Below are positions 52,331 through 61,891 of a stretch of DNA of 64,000 nucleotides, one piece after another; the stretch's first letter is position 1; the number at the start of each line of letters is the position of its first letter. A program made the translations under genes and the position numbers. The stretch lies in the NCBI RefSeq assembly GCF_000176035.2, contig NC_015675.1, forward strand, positions 248,001 through 312,000, read 5' to 3'. The notes under the pieces were generated by a model that did not search any database, was not told where the DNA came from, and saw only the letters and a list, made by a program, of their open reading frames with translations. The DNA comes from Mesorhizobium opportunistum WSM2075. Lineage in GTDB: Bacteria > Pseudomonadota > Alphaproteobacteria > Rhizobiales > Rhizobiaceae.

Positions 52331-53230
52331 TCAAACCCTTTCGACGAGCTTCTGGCCGAACAGGCCGGAAGGGCGGATCAGGAGGAAGACGAGCGCGACG
52401 ACGTAGGCGAACCAGCTCTCGATGCCGCCGCCGAAATAGTCGCCGATATAGACCTCGGCGAGCTTCTCGCTGGCGCCGATCAGCAGCCCTCCGACGATGG
52501 CGCCGAGGATGGAATCGAAGCCGCCGAGCACCAGCACAGGCAGCGCCTTGAGCACCACCAGCGACAGCGAGAACTGCACGCCGAGGCGGGCGCCCCAGAG
52601 CAGTCCCGCCACCAATGCGACCAGGCCGGCGGCCGCCCAGACGGTCGCCCAGATCAGCGGCAGCCGCAGACCAACAGCGAGCGCGGCGAACTGGTCATCG
52701 GCGACGGCGCGAAAGGAGAGGCCGATGCGGGTGTAGCGGAAGAACAGCGACAACAGCAGAACCATGCCGGCGGCAACCACCGCGGCGAAGATATCGAACT
52801 GGCTGATCAGCACGCCGCCGACTTCCAGCGGCACGTCCTCGATGCCGAGATCGAGGCCGTGGACCTGCGTGCCCCAGATCAGTTGGGCGGCACCCTCGAT
52901 GATGTAGGACAGGCCGAGCGTGGCCATGAACAAAGTGATCGGCGGCTTGTTGGTGAGCGGCCTGAGCACCGTGCGTTCGATGGCGACGCCGATCGCCACC
53001 ATGATGGCGAAGGTGGCGACCAGGGCCAGCGCGAACGGGACGCCGCGTTCGACGAGGCTGACGAAGGTGAGTGCCGCGAACAGGAGCAGCGCGCCCTGCG
53101 CGAAATTGAGCACGCCCGAGGTCTTGTAGATCAGCACGAAGCCGATCGCGACCAGCGAATACATGACGCCGGAGAGCAGGCCGCCGACGAGCACTTCGAT
53201 GAAGAACTGATAATCGAAGTCGGCGATCAT
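52331..53230 (-). CDS. Liv-type ABC permease (LivH-like)
   Basis: The 299-residue permease has about eight hydrophobic segments, VGGLLSGVMYSLVAIGFVLIY at the start, and the LivH signature VLNFAQGALLLFAA. GGFDSILGAIVGGLLIG marks the C-terminal half. Its ATG overlaps the LivG-like stop by 4 bp. Confidence 0.9.
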   Translation of the reverse strand: MIADFDYQFFIEVLVGGLLSGVMYSLVAIGFVLIYKTSGVLNFAQGALLLFAALTFVSLVERGVPFALALVATFAIMVAIGVAIERTVLRPLTNKPPITLFMATLGLSYIIEGAAQLIWGTQVHGLDLGIEDVPLEVGGVLISQFDIFAAVVAAGMVLLLSLFFRYTRIGLSFRAVADDQFAALAVGLRLPLIWATVWAAAGLVALVAGLLWGARLGVQFSLSLVVLKALPVLVLGGFDSILGAIVGGLLIGASEKLAEVYIGDYFGGGIESWFAYVVALVFLLIRPSGLFGQKLVERV

Positions 53231-54162
53231 ATGCCTGCCCCGTCCTCATTGTCGGAGGCGACGCCGAGATAGGCATCGATGACACGCTGGTCGTTCCTGA
53301 CTTCGTCAGGCGTGCCGTCGGCGATCTTGCGGCCGTAGTCGAGAACGGCGATCCGATCGGACAGGCCCATGACGACGCCGACATCGTGTTCGATCAGAAC
53401 GACGGTGGTGGCGAAACGATCGCGCGCGGCGCGGACGAAACCCGCCATCTCGCTCTTCTCGCCTGATGTCATGCCGGCCATCGGCTCGTCGAGCAGAAGC
53501 AGGCGCGGTTGCGCGACCAGTGCGCGAGCCAGTTCGACGCGCTTCTGCAGCCCGTATGGCAGCGTGCCGGCAAGGCGATCGCGAACGGCGGTGAGGTCGA
53601 GGAATTCGAGAACCTGGTCGGCGCGGCCGCGTGTTTCACGCTGCTCGCCGCGCGAGCGGCCAATGCCGAGCACCTGGCCGGCAAAATTGGAGCGGACCTT
53701 ATAGGCAAGGCCGGACGCGACATTGTCGAGGACGCTGAGGCCTTTGAACAAGGCCAGGTTCTGGAAGGTCCTGGCGACTCCGAGACGCGCCAGCCGCTGC
53801 GTCGGCACCTGGGCATGGCTGACGCCGTCGAGCAGGACATGGCCGCGATCCGGCCGGTAGACGCCGCTGATGACGTTGATCAGCGAGCTCTTGCCGGCGC
53901 CGTTCGGCCCGATGATGGCGCGGATCTCGCCGGGTTGCACCGACAGGTCGATATCGGCCAATGCCACGACGCCGCCGAACGACAGGCCGATACCTTGCAG
54001 TGAAAGCAGCGGAGCGGCTGTACCCGAAACGGACCCCGCCGGCTCGATACGGCCCGCGGAAGGCAGCGCCGGCTGGGGCGCCGACGGCAAGCCGCGCGCG
54101 AAGATTTCCGGCGCGTAGACCGAAGCCTCCATCATTCCAAGGGAATAGCTGGCCAATGGCAT
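53227..54162 (-). CDS. Liv-type ABC ATPase (LivG-like)
   Basis: The 311-residue ATPase has Walker A GPNGAGKSS, ARTFQNLALF in the Q-loop region, Walker B LLLLDEPMAGM and IEHDVGVV. The signature reads LPYGLQKRVELARAL, a LivG-type variation. An unusual N-terminal extension of about 55 residues rich in Pro and Ala precedes the domain. ATG at 54162 has AGGA 8 nt upstream; TTG 54168 is possible. It starts 125 bp after sfnG. Confidence 0.88.
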   Translation of the reverse strand: MPLASYSLGMMEASVYAPEIFARGLPSAPQPALPSAGRIEPAGSVSGTAAPLLSLQGIGLSFGGVVALADIDLSVQPGEIRAIIGPNGAGKSSLINVISGVYRPDRGHVLLDGVSHAQVPTQRLARLGVARTFQNLALFKGLSVLDNVASGLAYKVRSNFAGQVLGIGRSRGEQRETRGRADQVLEFLDLTAVRDRLAGTLPYGLQKRVELARALVAQPRLLLLDEPMAGMTSGEKSEMAGFVRAARDRFATTVVLIEHDVGVVMGLSDRIAVLDYGRKIADGTPDEVRNDQRVIDAYLGVASDNEDGAGI

Positions 54163-54287
54163 TTCCAAGGTCCTCGATTGCGCCTTTAGGCGCGCGAATT
54201 CTCGATGCCGCCCGAGGAGATCGAGCGCGCCTGAAAAACCTTCGTTCGTGTGCTGGCCGGAGCTTGACCGGCCAGCTTGCGGGATGA

Positions 54288-55391
54288 CTATTCTGCCGCC
54301 AGTGACGCTGCCTGTTCGGCGTCTTCCAGCTCGCGGACGAGCGGGATGACATGCTTGCCGAAATACTCGACCTCCTCCTGGAAGTGCAGGAAGCCGAGCA
54401 GGATGAGATCGGCGCCGGCGCGCTTCAGGTCGACGATGCGTTCCGCGACCTGTCTCGGCGTGCCGATCAGGTTCGAGCGGAAGCCATCATTGTACTGGAC
54501 CAGATCGTCGAAGGAGGATTTCGCCCAATTGCCCTCGCCTTCCGGCGAGGCCTTGCCGGCATTCTTGACCTCGTGGCCAAAGGCATTGACCGCTTCGGGG
54601 TTGGCCTTGGCGATGATTTCGGCAAGCACCGCCTTGGCCTCGTCCTCGGTTTCGCGGACGACGGCGAAGGCGTTGACGCCGACCTTGACCGAATGGCTGT
54701 TGGCCTTCGCCTTGGTCCTGAGGTCTTCGACCTGCTTGGCGATCTCGGCCGGTGTGTTGCCGTTGGTGAAGTACCAGTCCGAGACACGCGATGCCATGTC
54801 GCGCGCGGCACGCGATGAACCGCCCTGGAAGATTTCGGGCAGCGGCTGCGGCGGTTTCGGCTTCAGCGAATATTCGTTGAAGCGATAGAAATCGCCGCGG
54901 AAGGTGAAACTGTCTTCGGTCCATATTCCGCGCAGCGCGCGGATGAACTCCTCCGAGCGGCGGTAGCGCTCGTCATGGTCGAGCCAGTGCTCGCCGATGG
55001 CGTGAAACTCGCCACGGAACCAGCCGGAGACGAGGTTGATGGCGACACGGCCATTGGTCAGATAGCTGATGGTGGCGATCTGCTTGGCTGCCAGCGCCGG
55101 ATTCCACGGGCCGGGCAGGATCGCGGCGATGACCTTCAGCGTCGTGGTGGCGGCGAGAAGGTCATGGCTGAAGGCTACCGATTCATGCTGCTCGTCGGCG
55201 CCGTAACCGGCGGTGAAACGGATCTGGCTGAGCGCATAGTCGAAGCCGGCCTTCTCGGCGATCTGCGCCAGCTTGCGGTTGTATTCGGCCGAATGGTTGG
55301 TGCGCTGCTCGATGTTGGAGATCACCAGGCCGCCCGAAACATTGGGCACCCAATAGGCGAATTTGATCGCGTCGGTGTCTGCGTGTGCCAT
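54288..55391 (-). CDS. sfnG: Dimethylsulfone monooxygenase, SfnG-like
   Basis: The 367-residue flavin-dependent monooxygenase of the luciferase/SsuD family is expected to convert dimethylsulfone to methanesulfinate with FMNH2. FAYWVPNVSGGLVIS at the N-terminus, YNRKLAQIAEKAGFDYALSQIRF and NLVSGWFRGEFHAIGEHWLDHDERYRR are close to SfnG. ATG at 55391 is used. An AT-rich leader with a TTATGTTTAT element lies upstream. Confidence 0.9.
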   Translation of the reverse strand: MAHADTDAIKFAYWVPNVSGGLVISNIEQRTNHSAEYNRKLAQIAEKAGFDYALSQIRFTAGYGADEQHESVAFSHDLLAATTTLKVIAAILPGPWNPALAAKQIATISYLTNGRVAINLVSGWFRGEFHAIGEHWLDHDERYRRSEEFIRALRGIWTEDSFTFRGDFYRFNEYSLKPKPPQPLPEIFQGGSSRAARDMASRVSDWYFTNGNTPAEIAKQVEDLRTKAKANSHSVKVGVNAFAVVRETEDEAKAVLAEIIAKANPEAVNAFGHEVKNAGKASPEGEGNWAKSSFDDLVQYNDGFRSNLIGTPRQVAERIVDLKRAGADLILLGFLHFQEEVEYFGKHVIPLVRELEDAEQAASLAAE

Positions 55392-55457
55392 GAACTGTCT
55401 CCCATTCAGGCGATGTCGTTGATCGGTCCGGTCGGCGCCGGCTTTCCCCAATATTTA

Positions 55458-55467
55458 TTATGTTTAT
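55458..55467 (-). promoter_or_regulatory. AT-rich element upstream of sfnG, shared with ssuD
   Basis: The minus strand reads ATAAACATAA; a 9-of-10 match lies upstream of ssuD at 58311-58320. It could be part of a sulfur-limitation regulator site (CysB-like), but both lie in AT-rich sequence. Confidence 0.3.
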
Positions 55468-55555
55468 GGAATTTATATACAAAGAAGGATTTTCCGTTTT
55501 TGGAGCCCTCGTGGGACGGAAATACCAATTTTCCCGGTCAACCGGCTTCCGGCCG

Positions 55556-57016
55556 TCAACGGGCCGCGGCAACGCTGTCCGCATCGACGCCGATCGTCTC
55601 GGCTGACGGGACCGTGTCCAGCAGCCTTGCAGTCTCCCTGGCAACCGCCTGGGCATGACGAGCCACCTCCGGCAGACCCATGAGTTCGCCAAACGTGCCC
55701 CTGGCGAGCGGGCCGGCGACGAAAAGCGTGGCGACCGCCTTGTCACCCCGGCCGATGGCGCGGCTATCGAGGCTGGTCTCGATACCCAGTCCGTAGGCGT
55801 CAGCCCTGATCAGCCCGGCTTCGGCCAAGGAGCGCAGCGCCGGGTTGAGCCGAAGGGCTTGCCCATGCGCCGGGCCAGTCGTGTTGATGATGGCATCGAA
55901 GCGCACCGTTTCGATCCGCGTCCGTCCGCGCCGCTGGAAGCTGACCGCCGGGCCGTCATCCTCATGGTTCGACGCGACAAGCCTGGCGGCAACGGTTTCG
56001 TAGGTGCCGGCGGCCTGACGGCGATCCAGCACCGCCGCCACCTGCGGTGCGATCCTGAAGCGATGCACGTCCCAGAATACGCGCAACTGGCGGACCAGCC
56101 TTGCCCGCTCGCGCGGTGCAAGCGCTGCCCACAGCACGGGTCCCTGCAGCCGCAATTGGTCGAAGACCGACTGCCAGTTGACATTGGCGGCTCGCGCCGC
56201 CGCCAGCGTGGCGCGAATAGTCTTCAGCAGGCCAAGCGCCGTCGCGGCCGGCGATGACGCGAAATCGCCGAAGGGCTCGCCCCTAACGTCAGGGTGGCCG
56301 CGCGAGCGCAACCCGCGGCGCGACAACGCCAGGATGCGGCCGCGATGGCCGCGGCGATCGAGTTCGGCCACCATGTCGGCCGAGCTCAATCCGGAACCGA
56401 CAATCAGCACCGATGCTTCCCGCCCGATATGGGCAAGAGCGGAAGCGGCGTACGGGTCGGCAACGAAACCCGGCGCTTCGGCCAGGGCGGCCAGCGCGTC
56501 CGGAATTCCAGGCGGCAGGTGCGTCGCCGCCAGGACGACAATGTCGGCTGCGACCGGGCCGCCGGAAGTGTGCACGGACCAGCCAGCGCCATCAGCGTCA
56601 CGGGTCACGCGCGTGGCGAGACCTTGGACATGACGAACCACGCCCGAACCGAGCCAGGGCGCCAGATGCTCGGCGACGTAGCGGCCGAACACGCGCCGCC
56701 GCGGATAGGCGTCGCCATTCTTCCAGATGGCGTCGGTATCGCGCTCGAGTTCGCCACTGCCGGTCAACCAGCGCGCGAAGTGCTGCGGATCGTCGGGAGC
56801 CATGCTCATCCTGATCGCCGGAACATTGACCCGATGCGCCGGCTCCGCACTGGAATAGGCAAGGCCTCCGCCAAGCGCCGGTCGCGGCTCGATCACCGAA
56901 ATCGACAGACGCTCGAACCAGGGCAGTTGCGCCAGATGCCAGGCGACCGCAGCGCCGGAAAAGCCGCCGCCGATGATGGCGACGCGCAGCCGGCGCGATT
57001 GGGGCAGCGCGTTCAC
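55556..57016 (-). CDS. FAD/NAD(P)-binding protein of the sulfur operon
   Basis: The 486-residue protein starts with the dinucleotide motif [19 protein letters not shown] and has [42 protein letters not shown] and INTTGPAHG. This is the FAD-NAD(P)-binding family that recurs near sulfonate and siderophore genes, with no defined reaction. GTG at 57016 overlaps the ssuD stop by 4 bp (GTGA), so the two are translated together. It might recycle flavin or oxidise a sulfur intermediate; that is inference. Confidence 0.82.
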   Translation of the reverse strand: MNALPQSRRLRVAIIGGGFSGAAVAWHLAQLPWFERLSISVIEPRPALGGGLAYSSAEPAHRVNVPAIRMSMAPDDPQHFARWLTGSGELERDTDAIWKNGDAYPRRRVFGRYVAEHLAPWLGSGVVRHVQGLATRVTRDADGAGWSVHTSGGPVAADIVVLAATHLPPGIPDALAALAEAPGFVADPYAASALAHIGREASVLIVGSGLSSADMVAELDRRGHRGRILALSRRGLRSRGHPDVRGEPFGDFASSPAATALGLLKTIRATLAAARAANVNWQSVFDQLRLQGPVLWAALAPRERARLVRQLRVFWDVHRFRIAPQVAAVLDRRQAAGTYETVAARLVASNHEDDGPAVSFQRRGRTRIETVRFDAIINTTGPAHGQALRLNPALRSLAEAGLIRADAYGLGIETSLDSRAIGRGDKAVATLFVAGPLARGTFGELMGLPEVARHAQAVARETARLLDTVPSAETIGVDADSVAAAR

Positions 57017-58185
57017 GAGGCGCTGGCGAGCGACTTCGGGCGATGGTCGCCGGCAATGGTTTCGCCGAATGGCCCGGTGTTGACGGATGAGACGGCCGAT
57101 TTGACCGGGTGATCGGTCGGCAGTTTCGGCAGCACCAGTTCGCCGAAACGATAGGCTTCTTCAAGATGCGGGTAGCCGGACAGGATGAAGGTGTCGATGC
57201 CGAGGCGCCGGTATTCGTCGATCCGCTCGGCAATCGTGTCTGGATCGCCGACAAGGGCGGTTCCAGCGCCGCCGCGCACCAGGCCGACGCCGGCCCAGAG
57301 ATTGGGCGCGATCTCCAGCCTGTCGCGGCTGCCGCCATGCAGCGCGCTCATGCGCGCCTGGCCGACCGAATCCATGCGGGCAAACACCTTCTGTGCCGAG
57401 GCGATCGTGGCGTCGTCGAGCCGGCTGATCAGGCTGTCCGCCGCGGCCCAGGCCTGCTCGGTCGTCTCGCGGGCAATGACATGCAGGCGAATGCCGAAGG
57501 AGAGCTTGCGGCCGGCCTTTTCGGCCAGTTCGCGCACGGCGTCCAGCTTGCGCTCGACATCGGCCGGCGGTTCGCCCCAGGTCAGATATTTGTCGATCTC
57601 CTGCGCCGCCACCACGGAGCCGGCATCGGACGAGCCGCCGAAATAGAGCGGCGGATATGGCGTTTGCACCGGCGGGAACAACAGGCGGCCATCCTCGATG
57701 CGGAAATGCTTGCCCTGATGCTCGACCGTCTCGCCGCTCAGCACGCGCTTGTAGATGCGCAGGAATTCCTGCGTCACCTCGTAGCGTTCGGCATGCGAGA
57801 GAAAGATGCCGTCGCCCTTGTTCTCCAGCGGATCGCCGCCGGTGACGACGTTGATCAGCAGGCGGCCGTTGGAGATGCGGTCGAGCGTGGCGGTCATGCG
57901 CGCGGCGAGCGTCGGCGACTGCAGGCCGGGCCGCACGGCAACGAGAAAACGCAGCCGCTCGGTGAGCGGCGCCAGCGCCGAGGCGATCACCCAGGAATCC
58001 TCGCAGGCCCGACCGGTCGGCAACAGCACGCCGTAATAGCCCAGCGTGTCGGCGGCCTTGGCCACTTGCGTCAGATAGGGCAGGTCGACGGCCCTGCCGC
58101 CTTCCGTCGTGCCGAGGTAGCGGCTGTCGCCATGCGTCGGCAGGAACCAGAGCACCTTGATGCGGTCGGGAACATCAATGGTCAT
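57013..58185 (-). CDS. ssuD: FMNH2-dependent alkanesulfonate monooxygenase
   Basis: The 390-residue enzyme releases sulfite from alkanesulfonates using FMNH2 from an MsuE-type reductase. The N-terminal [42 protein letters not shown] and NVVTGGDP segments are diagnostic for SsuD. It heads the leftward sulfur gene set. ATG at 58185 is supported by the conserved N-terminus. An AT-rich element shared with the sfnG leader is 125 bp upstream. Confidence 0.94.
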   Translation of the reverse strand: MTIDVPDRIKVLWFLPTHGDSRYLGTTEGGRAVDLPYLTQVAKAADTLGYYGVLLPTGRACEDSWVIASALAPLTERLRFLVAVRPGLQSPTLAARMTATLDRISNGRLLINVVTGGDPLENKGDGIFLSHAERYEVTQEFLRIYKRVLSGETVEHQGKHFRIEDGRLLFPPVQTPYPPLYFGGSSDAGSVVAAQEIDKYLTWGEPPADVERKLDAVRELAEKAGRKLSFGIRLHVIARETTEQAWAAADSLISRLDDATIASAQKVFARMDSVGQARMSALHGGSRDRLEIAPNLWAGVGLVRGGAGTALVGDPDTIAERIDEYRRLGIDTFILSGYPHLEEAYRFGELVLPKLPTDHPVKSAVSSVNTGPFGETIAGDHRPKSLASAS

Positions 58186-58310
58186 GGCCTGCCTCCGACG
58201 CGCGGGCGGCGGCGGACTGAGAGCGGGCTCAAGGAAGTGTGCATGGCGTGGTCCTGTCCGGGAAAGCCAGATCGCCAGTACAGATTGCTTATTCTATAAA
58301 TTCTGTAGAG

Positions 58311-58320
58311 TTAAGTTTAT
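58311..58320 (-). promoter_or_regulatory. AT-rich element upstream of ssuD, shared with sfnG
   Basis: The minus strand reads ATAAACTTAA. See the matching element before sfnG. The surrounding 58280-58340 is markedly AT-rich, consistent with a promoter. Confidence 0.3.
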
Positions 58321-58440
58321 TCCAATTCCGACCGGATTATTAGAAATTCTCTCCGCCAGCTCGCACCCGGGCTGATGCACCCCGGTTCTTCGCCTATTCG
58401 GCGCATCACGGCAGCGACCCCGCTGCCGATGGCTGCGGTT

Positions 58441-59346
58441 CTAGCCCGGCAATCGGCCAAGCCCTGCCGCGAAGCGCTCGACGATGGCGAGACCAGTCTC
58501 ATTGGGCCGCATCGCCGGCGCGCGATCATGTATCGGGATGCCGGTGCGGGCGCCAAACAGCCGCTTGCCGTAGCAGATCAAGTTCTCGATGCCCTGCATG
58601 ACGAAAACCGCCGCCGGCAGCATTTTAGCATACTCAGCCTCGGCTATCGCTTCGTTTCCGGCGCGGAACGCCTTCCAGGCGCGTACGGCATAATCCACGC
58701 AATCCGGCGCCAGGATCATGCCACGGCAGCCGATGCGGAAATTGTCGATCAGTTCCAGCCCGCCACGCCCGTTGAAAACGGGAATCCGGCCCTCGGTGCG
58801 CTCGATCAGGCCGGCAATGTCGGTGACTGGCCCCTCGCCCTTGATCAGCCTGATGTTGGGATGCAGCGTGACGAGGTCGCGGATTTCATCCGATGTCAGG
58901 CCACGACCGAAAAAGGCGGGCGCGTTCTGGATCGCGACCGGCAGGTCGGTCGCCTCGGCGACACGGCCAAAGAAGCGGATATACTCCAGCGCCCCGTAAG
59001 ATCCGCCAGGCGGGGGCTGCAGGATCACCCAGTCGGCGCCGACGCTTTCGGCATGGCGAACCTGGGATATCTGCTCGGCCATCGAAGCGCCGAGGATGGT
59101 GAAGGCGAGCGGCACTTTTCCCGCGGTGTCCTGCGCCGTCCAGTCCATGACCGTCCGGCGCTCGGCCTCGGTCAGCTTGGCGACTTCGGTGGCGAGGCCG
59201 AGTGCCGCCATGCCATGCACGCCGGTCGCCAGGCAGATCTCGACCTGGCTGCGCATCGCCGCGCGGTCCAGCCGCTCGTTCTCGTCGAACAGTGCATAGA
59301 GGATGGCATGAATGCCATGGAGATCATCCGGCTGGAAATTCGCCAT
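58441..59346 (-). CDS. Dihydrodipicolinate synthase family protein, probably 2-keto-3-deoxy-L-arabinonate dehydratase
   Basis: The 301-residue TIM-barrel protein belongs to the DapA/NAL family. The Schiff-base lysine is Lys169 in IRLIKGEG, and GLATEVAKLTEAER is the usual phosphate-free loop. The family tyrosine (YNxP) is Gln140 (QNAPAF), so the enzyme is not a true DapA. Located with a sugar acid dehydratase, an SDR and an arabinose-type transporter, it fits L-2-keto-3-deoxyarabinonate dehydratase or a related aldolase. ATG at 59346 was chosen; the longer frame to 59772 runs inside the dehydratase gene. Confidence 0.82.
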   Translation of the reverse strand: MANFQPDDLHGIHAILYALFDENERLDRAAMRSQVEICLATGVHGMAALGLATEVAKLTEAERRTVMDWTAQDTAGKVPLAFTILGASMAEQISQVRHAESVGADWVILQPPPGGSYGALEYIRFFGRVAEATDLPVAIQNAPAFFGRGLTSDEIRDLVTLHPNIRLIKGEGPVTDIAGLIERTEGRIPVFNGRGGLELIDNFRIGCRGMILAPDCVDYAVRAWKAFRAGNEAIAEAEYAKMLPAAVFVMQGIENLICYGKRLFGARTGIPIHDRAPAMRPNETGLAIVERFAAGLGRLPG

Positions 59347-59357
59347 CCTCGTCGACC

Positions 59358-61070
59358 TCAATGGCTTTCGCGGGGAATGGCGTGGCCGCGGCTGCCGACC
59401 AGGAAATCGAGATCGGCACCACGGTCCGCCTGCAGCACATGGTCGACATAGAGGCCCTGGTAGCCGCCGCGCATCGCCGGCTCCGGAGGAGCCCAGCCTA
59501 TTCGTCGTCTCGCCAGCTCCTGTTCCGACACGTCGAGGTGCAACCGCCGCGCCTCGACATCGAGCTCGATGATGTCGCCGCTTCTGACCAGCGCCAGCGG
59601 GCCACCGACGGCGGCCTCGGGCGCCGCATGCAGCACCACCGTGCCGAAGGCGGTGCCGGACATGCGGGCGTCGGAGATGCGGATCATGTCGCGGACGCCC
59701 TGCTTCAGGAGTTTTTGGGGCAGCGCCATGTTGCCGACCTCGGCCATGCCGGGATAGCCCTTGGGGCCGCAATTCCTGAGCACCATGATCGAGCTCTCGT
59801 CGATATCGAGCGCGGGATCGTCGACGCGCGCCTTGTAGTCGTCGATGTCCTCGAAGACGACGGCGCGGCCGCGATGCTTCATCAGGGCGGGAGACGCCGC
59901 CGACGGTTTGATGATGGCGCCGTCGGGCGCCAGATTGCCGCGCAGCACGGCGATGCCGCCGTGTCGCGTCAGCGCCTTGTCACGCGGGCGGATGACCTCC
60001 GGATTGTAGTTTTGAGCGTCGGCGATGTTGTCGCGCAGTCGTCTGCCGGTGACTGTCAGCGCGTCGAGATCGAGCATGTCCGCGATCTCTTTCATCACCG
60101 CCGGAATGCCGCCGGCGTAGCAGAAATCCTCCATCAGGAAGCGGCCGGATGGCATCAGGTCGAGAATGGTCGGCACGTCGCGGCCAAAGGCGTCCCAATC
60201 GTCGAGCGTCAGCTCCGCGCCGACGCGGCCGGCGATGGCGAGCAGGTGGACGACCGCATTGGTCGAGCCGCCGATCGCGCCATTGACGCGGATGGCGTTC
60301 GCGAAGGCTTGCCTCGTCAGGATGGCCGACGGGCGCAGATCCTCATTGACCATTTCGACGATGCGCCGCCCGGTCATCCGGGCGATGCGGCTGCGGCGCG
60401 CGTCGACGGCCGGATAGGCGGCGTTACCGGGCAGCGCCAGGCCGAGCGCCTCGACCATCGAGGCCATGGTGGAGGCGGTGCCCATGGTCATGCAGTGGCC
60501 GGGCGAGCGCGACATGGCGCTTTCGGCATTGGCGAAATCCTGTTCGCTCATCACCCCGGCGCGGACATCCTCGGAGAACTTCCACACATCCGTGCCCGAA
60601 CCTATCTCGCGGCCCTGGAAGCGGCCGTTGAGCATCGGTCCGCCGGAGATGACGATCGACGGCAGGTCGCAGGATGCAGCACCCATCACCAGCGACGGCG
60701 TGGTCTTATCGCAGCCGGCCATCAGCACGACGCCATCCATCGGATTGCCGCGGATCGCTTCCTCGACATCCATCGAGGCGAGGTTGCGAAACAGCATCGC
60801 CGTCGGCCGCAGATTGGATTCGCCGCAGGAGAAGACGGGAAATTCCAGCGGCAGGCCACCGGCCTCCAGAACGCCGGCCTTGATGTGCTCGATCAGGCCG
60901 CGGAAATGGACATGGCACGGGGTGAATTCCGAAAAAGTGTTGCAGATGCCGATCACCGGGCGGCCGTCGAAAGCGTCGTCGGGCAGGCCGTTGTTCTTCA
61001 TCCAGCTGCGGTGGATGAAGGCATCCTTGCCATTACCGCCGAACCAGTGCTGCGATCGTCTCTTGGTCAT
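59358..61070 (-). CDS. IlvD/Edd family dehydratase, probably L-arabinonate dehydratase
   Basis: The 570-residue iron-sulfur enzyme removes water from a sugar acid. GICNTFSEFTPCHVHF (Cys43 likely a cluster ligand), VLMAGCDKTTPS and NGAIGGSTNAVVHLLAIAGR are the family hallmarks, and CGPKGYPGMAEVGN follows. The sequence is nearer to the pentonate dehydratases of Rhizobium than to IlvD or Edd. ATG at 61070 starts the conserved TKRRSQHWF. It is preceded by the SDR gene (16 bp) and followed by the aldolase-family gene (11 bp). Confidence 0.88.
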   Translation of the reverse strand: MTKRRSQHWFGGNGKDAFIHRSWMKNNGLPDDAFDGRPVIGICNTFSEFTPCHVHFRGLIEHIKAGVLEAGGLPLEFPVFSCGESNLRPTAMLFRNLASMDVEEAIRGNPMDGVVLMAGCDKTTPSLVMGAASCDLPSIVISGGPMLNGRFQGREIGSGTDVWKFSEDVRAGVMSEQDFANAESAMSRSPGHCMTMGTASTMASMVEALGLALPGNAAYPAVDARRSRIARMTGRRIVEMVNEDLRPSAILTRQAFANAIRVNGAIGGSTNAVVHLLAIAGRVGAELTLDDWDAFGRDVPTILDLMPSGRFLMEDFCYAGGIPAVMKEIADMLDLDALTVTGRRLRDNIADAQNYNPEVIRPRDKALTRHGGIAVLRGNLAPDGAIIKPSAASPALMKHRGRAVVFEDIDDYKARVDDPALDIDESSIMVLRNCGPKGYPGMAEVGNMALPQKLLKQGVRDMIRISDARMSGTAFGTVVLHAAPEAAVGGPLALVRSGDIIELDVEARRLHLDVSEQELARRRIGWAPPEPAMRGGYQGLYVDHVLQADRGADLDFLVGSRGHAIPRESH

Positions 61071-61086
61071 GGTTTCTTCCCGACGT

Positions 61087-61866
61087 TCAGGCGGGATGCT
61101 GCAATTGGCTGAGCCCGCCATCGACGACGAGGGTTGCCGCGTTCATGAACGGGCACTCGTCGGAGATCATGAACACAGCCGCCAGCGCGATCTCGCGCAC
61201 CGACGCGATGCGGCCGCCCGGATGCAGCGCGAGCGTCTTGGCGCGCGCCGCCACCGGGTCGGCAAAACTGTTCCAGTAATCGATCGCCTTCCGCGTCTCG
61301 ACATAGCCGGGCGCCAGCGCGTTCACGCGCACGCCTTGCGCGGCGTATTCCAGCGCCAGCGATTTGGTCAGGCCGAGCAGCGCGTGCTTGGCGACGGGAT
61401 AGGGGAAGGTGTGCGGGATGATGGTGAAGCTGTGGGTCGAGGCGACGTTGAGGATGGCGCCACCGCCGCTCGCGATCATTCCCGGCAGCACCGCCTTGCT
61501 GCAGTTCCAGGCGCCCTTGACGTTGACGTCGAAATTGCGGTTCCACTCTTCCTCGGTCGCATCGAGCGGGGTGGAGAATACATTCATCCCGGCATTGTTG
61601 ATCAGCGCGTTGATCGGGCCGATCTCGTCGCCTGCTTGTCCGACCGCGGCGGCGATCGCCGCCCCGTCGCTGATGTCGGCAGCTTGATGACCGACATGGC
61701 CCTGCGAAGCGGCGAGCCCGGCGACGGACCTGTCGAGCAGCGCCCCGTCACGATCGACCAGGAACAGTCTTGCGCCTTCCGCAAGGCAGGCCTCGGCGAT
61801 GGCAAGCCCGATGCCTTGCGCGGCACCGGTGAGGAAGATGCGTTTGCCGGACAGGCGCTCAGCCAT
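61087..61866 (-). CDS. SDR family sugar dehydrogenase
   Basis: The 259-residue short-chain dehydrogenase has TGAAQGIG at 14-21, VDRD after strand two (NAD preference), NNAGMNV, the Ser of NVASTHSF and the YPVAK pair. The C-terminal LHPGGRIASVREIA is common in sugar and sugar-acid dehydrogenases of rhizobial pentose and deoxyhexose operons. It may be the L-arabinose 1-dehydrogenase of the pathway or act later. ATG at 61866 has GGAG 8 nt upstream; GTG 61875 is less likely. Confidence 0.85.
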   Translation of the reverse strand: MAERLSGKRIFLTGAAQGIGLAIAEACLAEGARLFLVDRDGALLDRSVAGLAASQGHVGHQAADISDGAAIAAAVGQAGDEIGPINALINNAGMNVFSTPLDATEEEWNRNFDVNVKGAWNCSKAVLPGMIASGGGAILNVASTHSFTIIPHTFPYPVAKHALLGLTKSLALEYAAQGVRVNALAPGYVETRKAIDYWNSFADPVAARAKTLALHPGGRIASVREIALAAVFMISDECPFMNAATLVVDGGLSQLQHPA

Positions 61867-61891
61867 CGCTGTCACTCCACGTGAAGACGCA

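Noticed and set aside
51920..53272. Plus-strand open frame of 450 codons
   Set aside because: It is antisense to two Liv-type permease genes and is made of Arg, Gln, Asp and Glu repeats typical of a GC-rich shadow frame.
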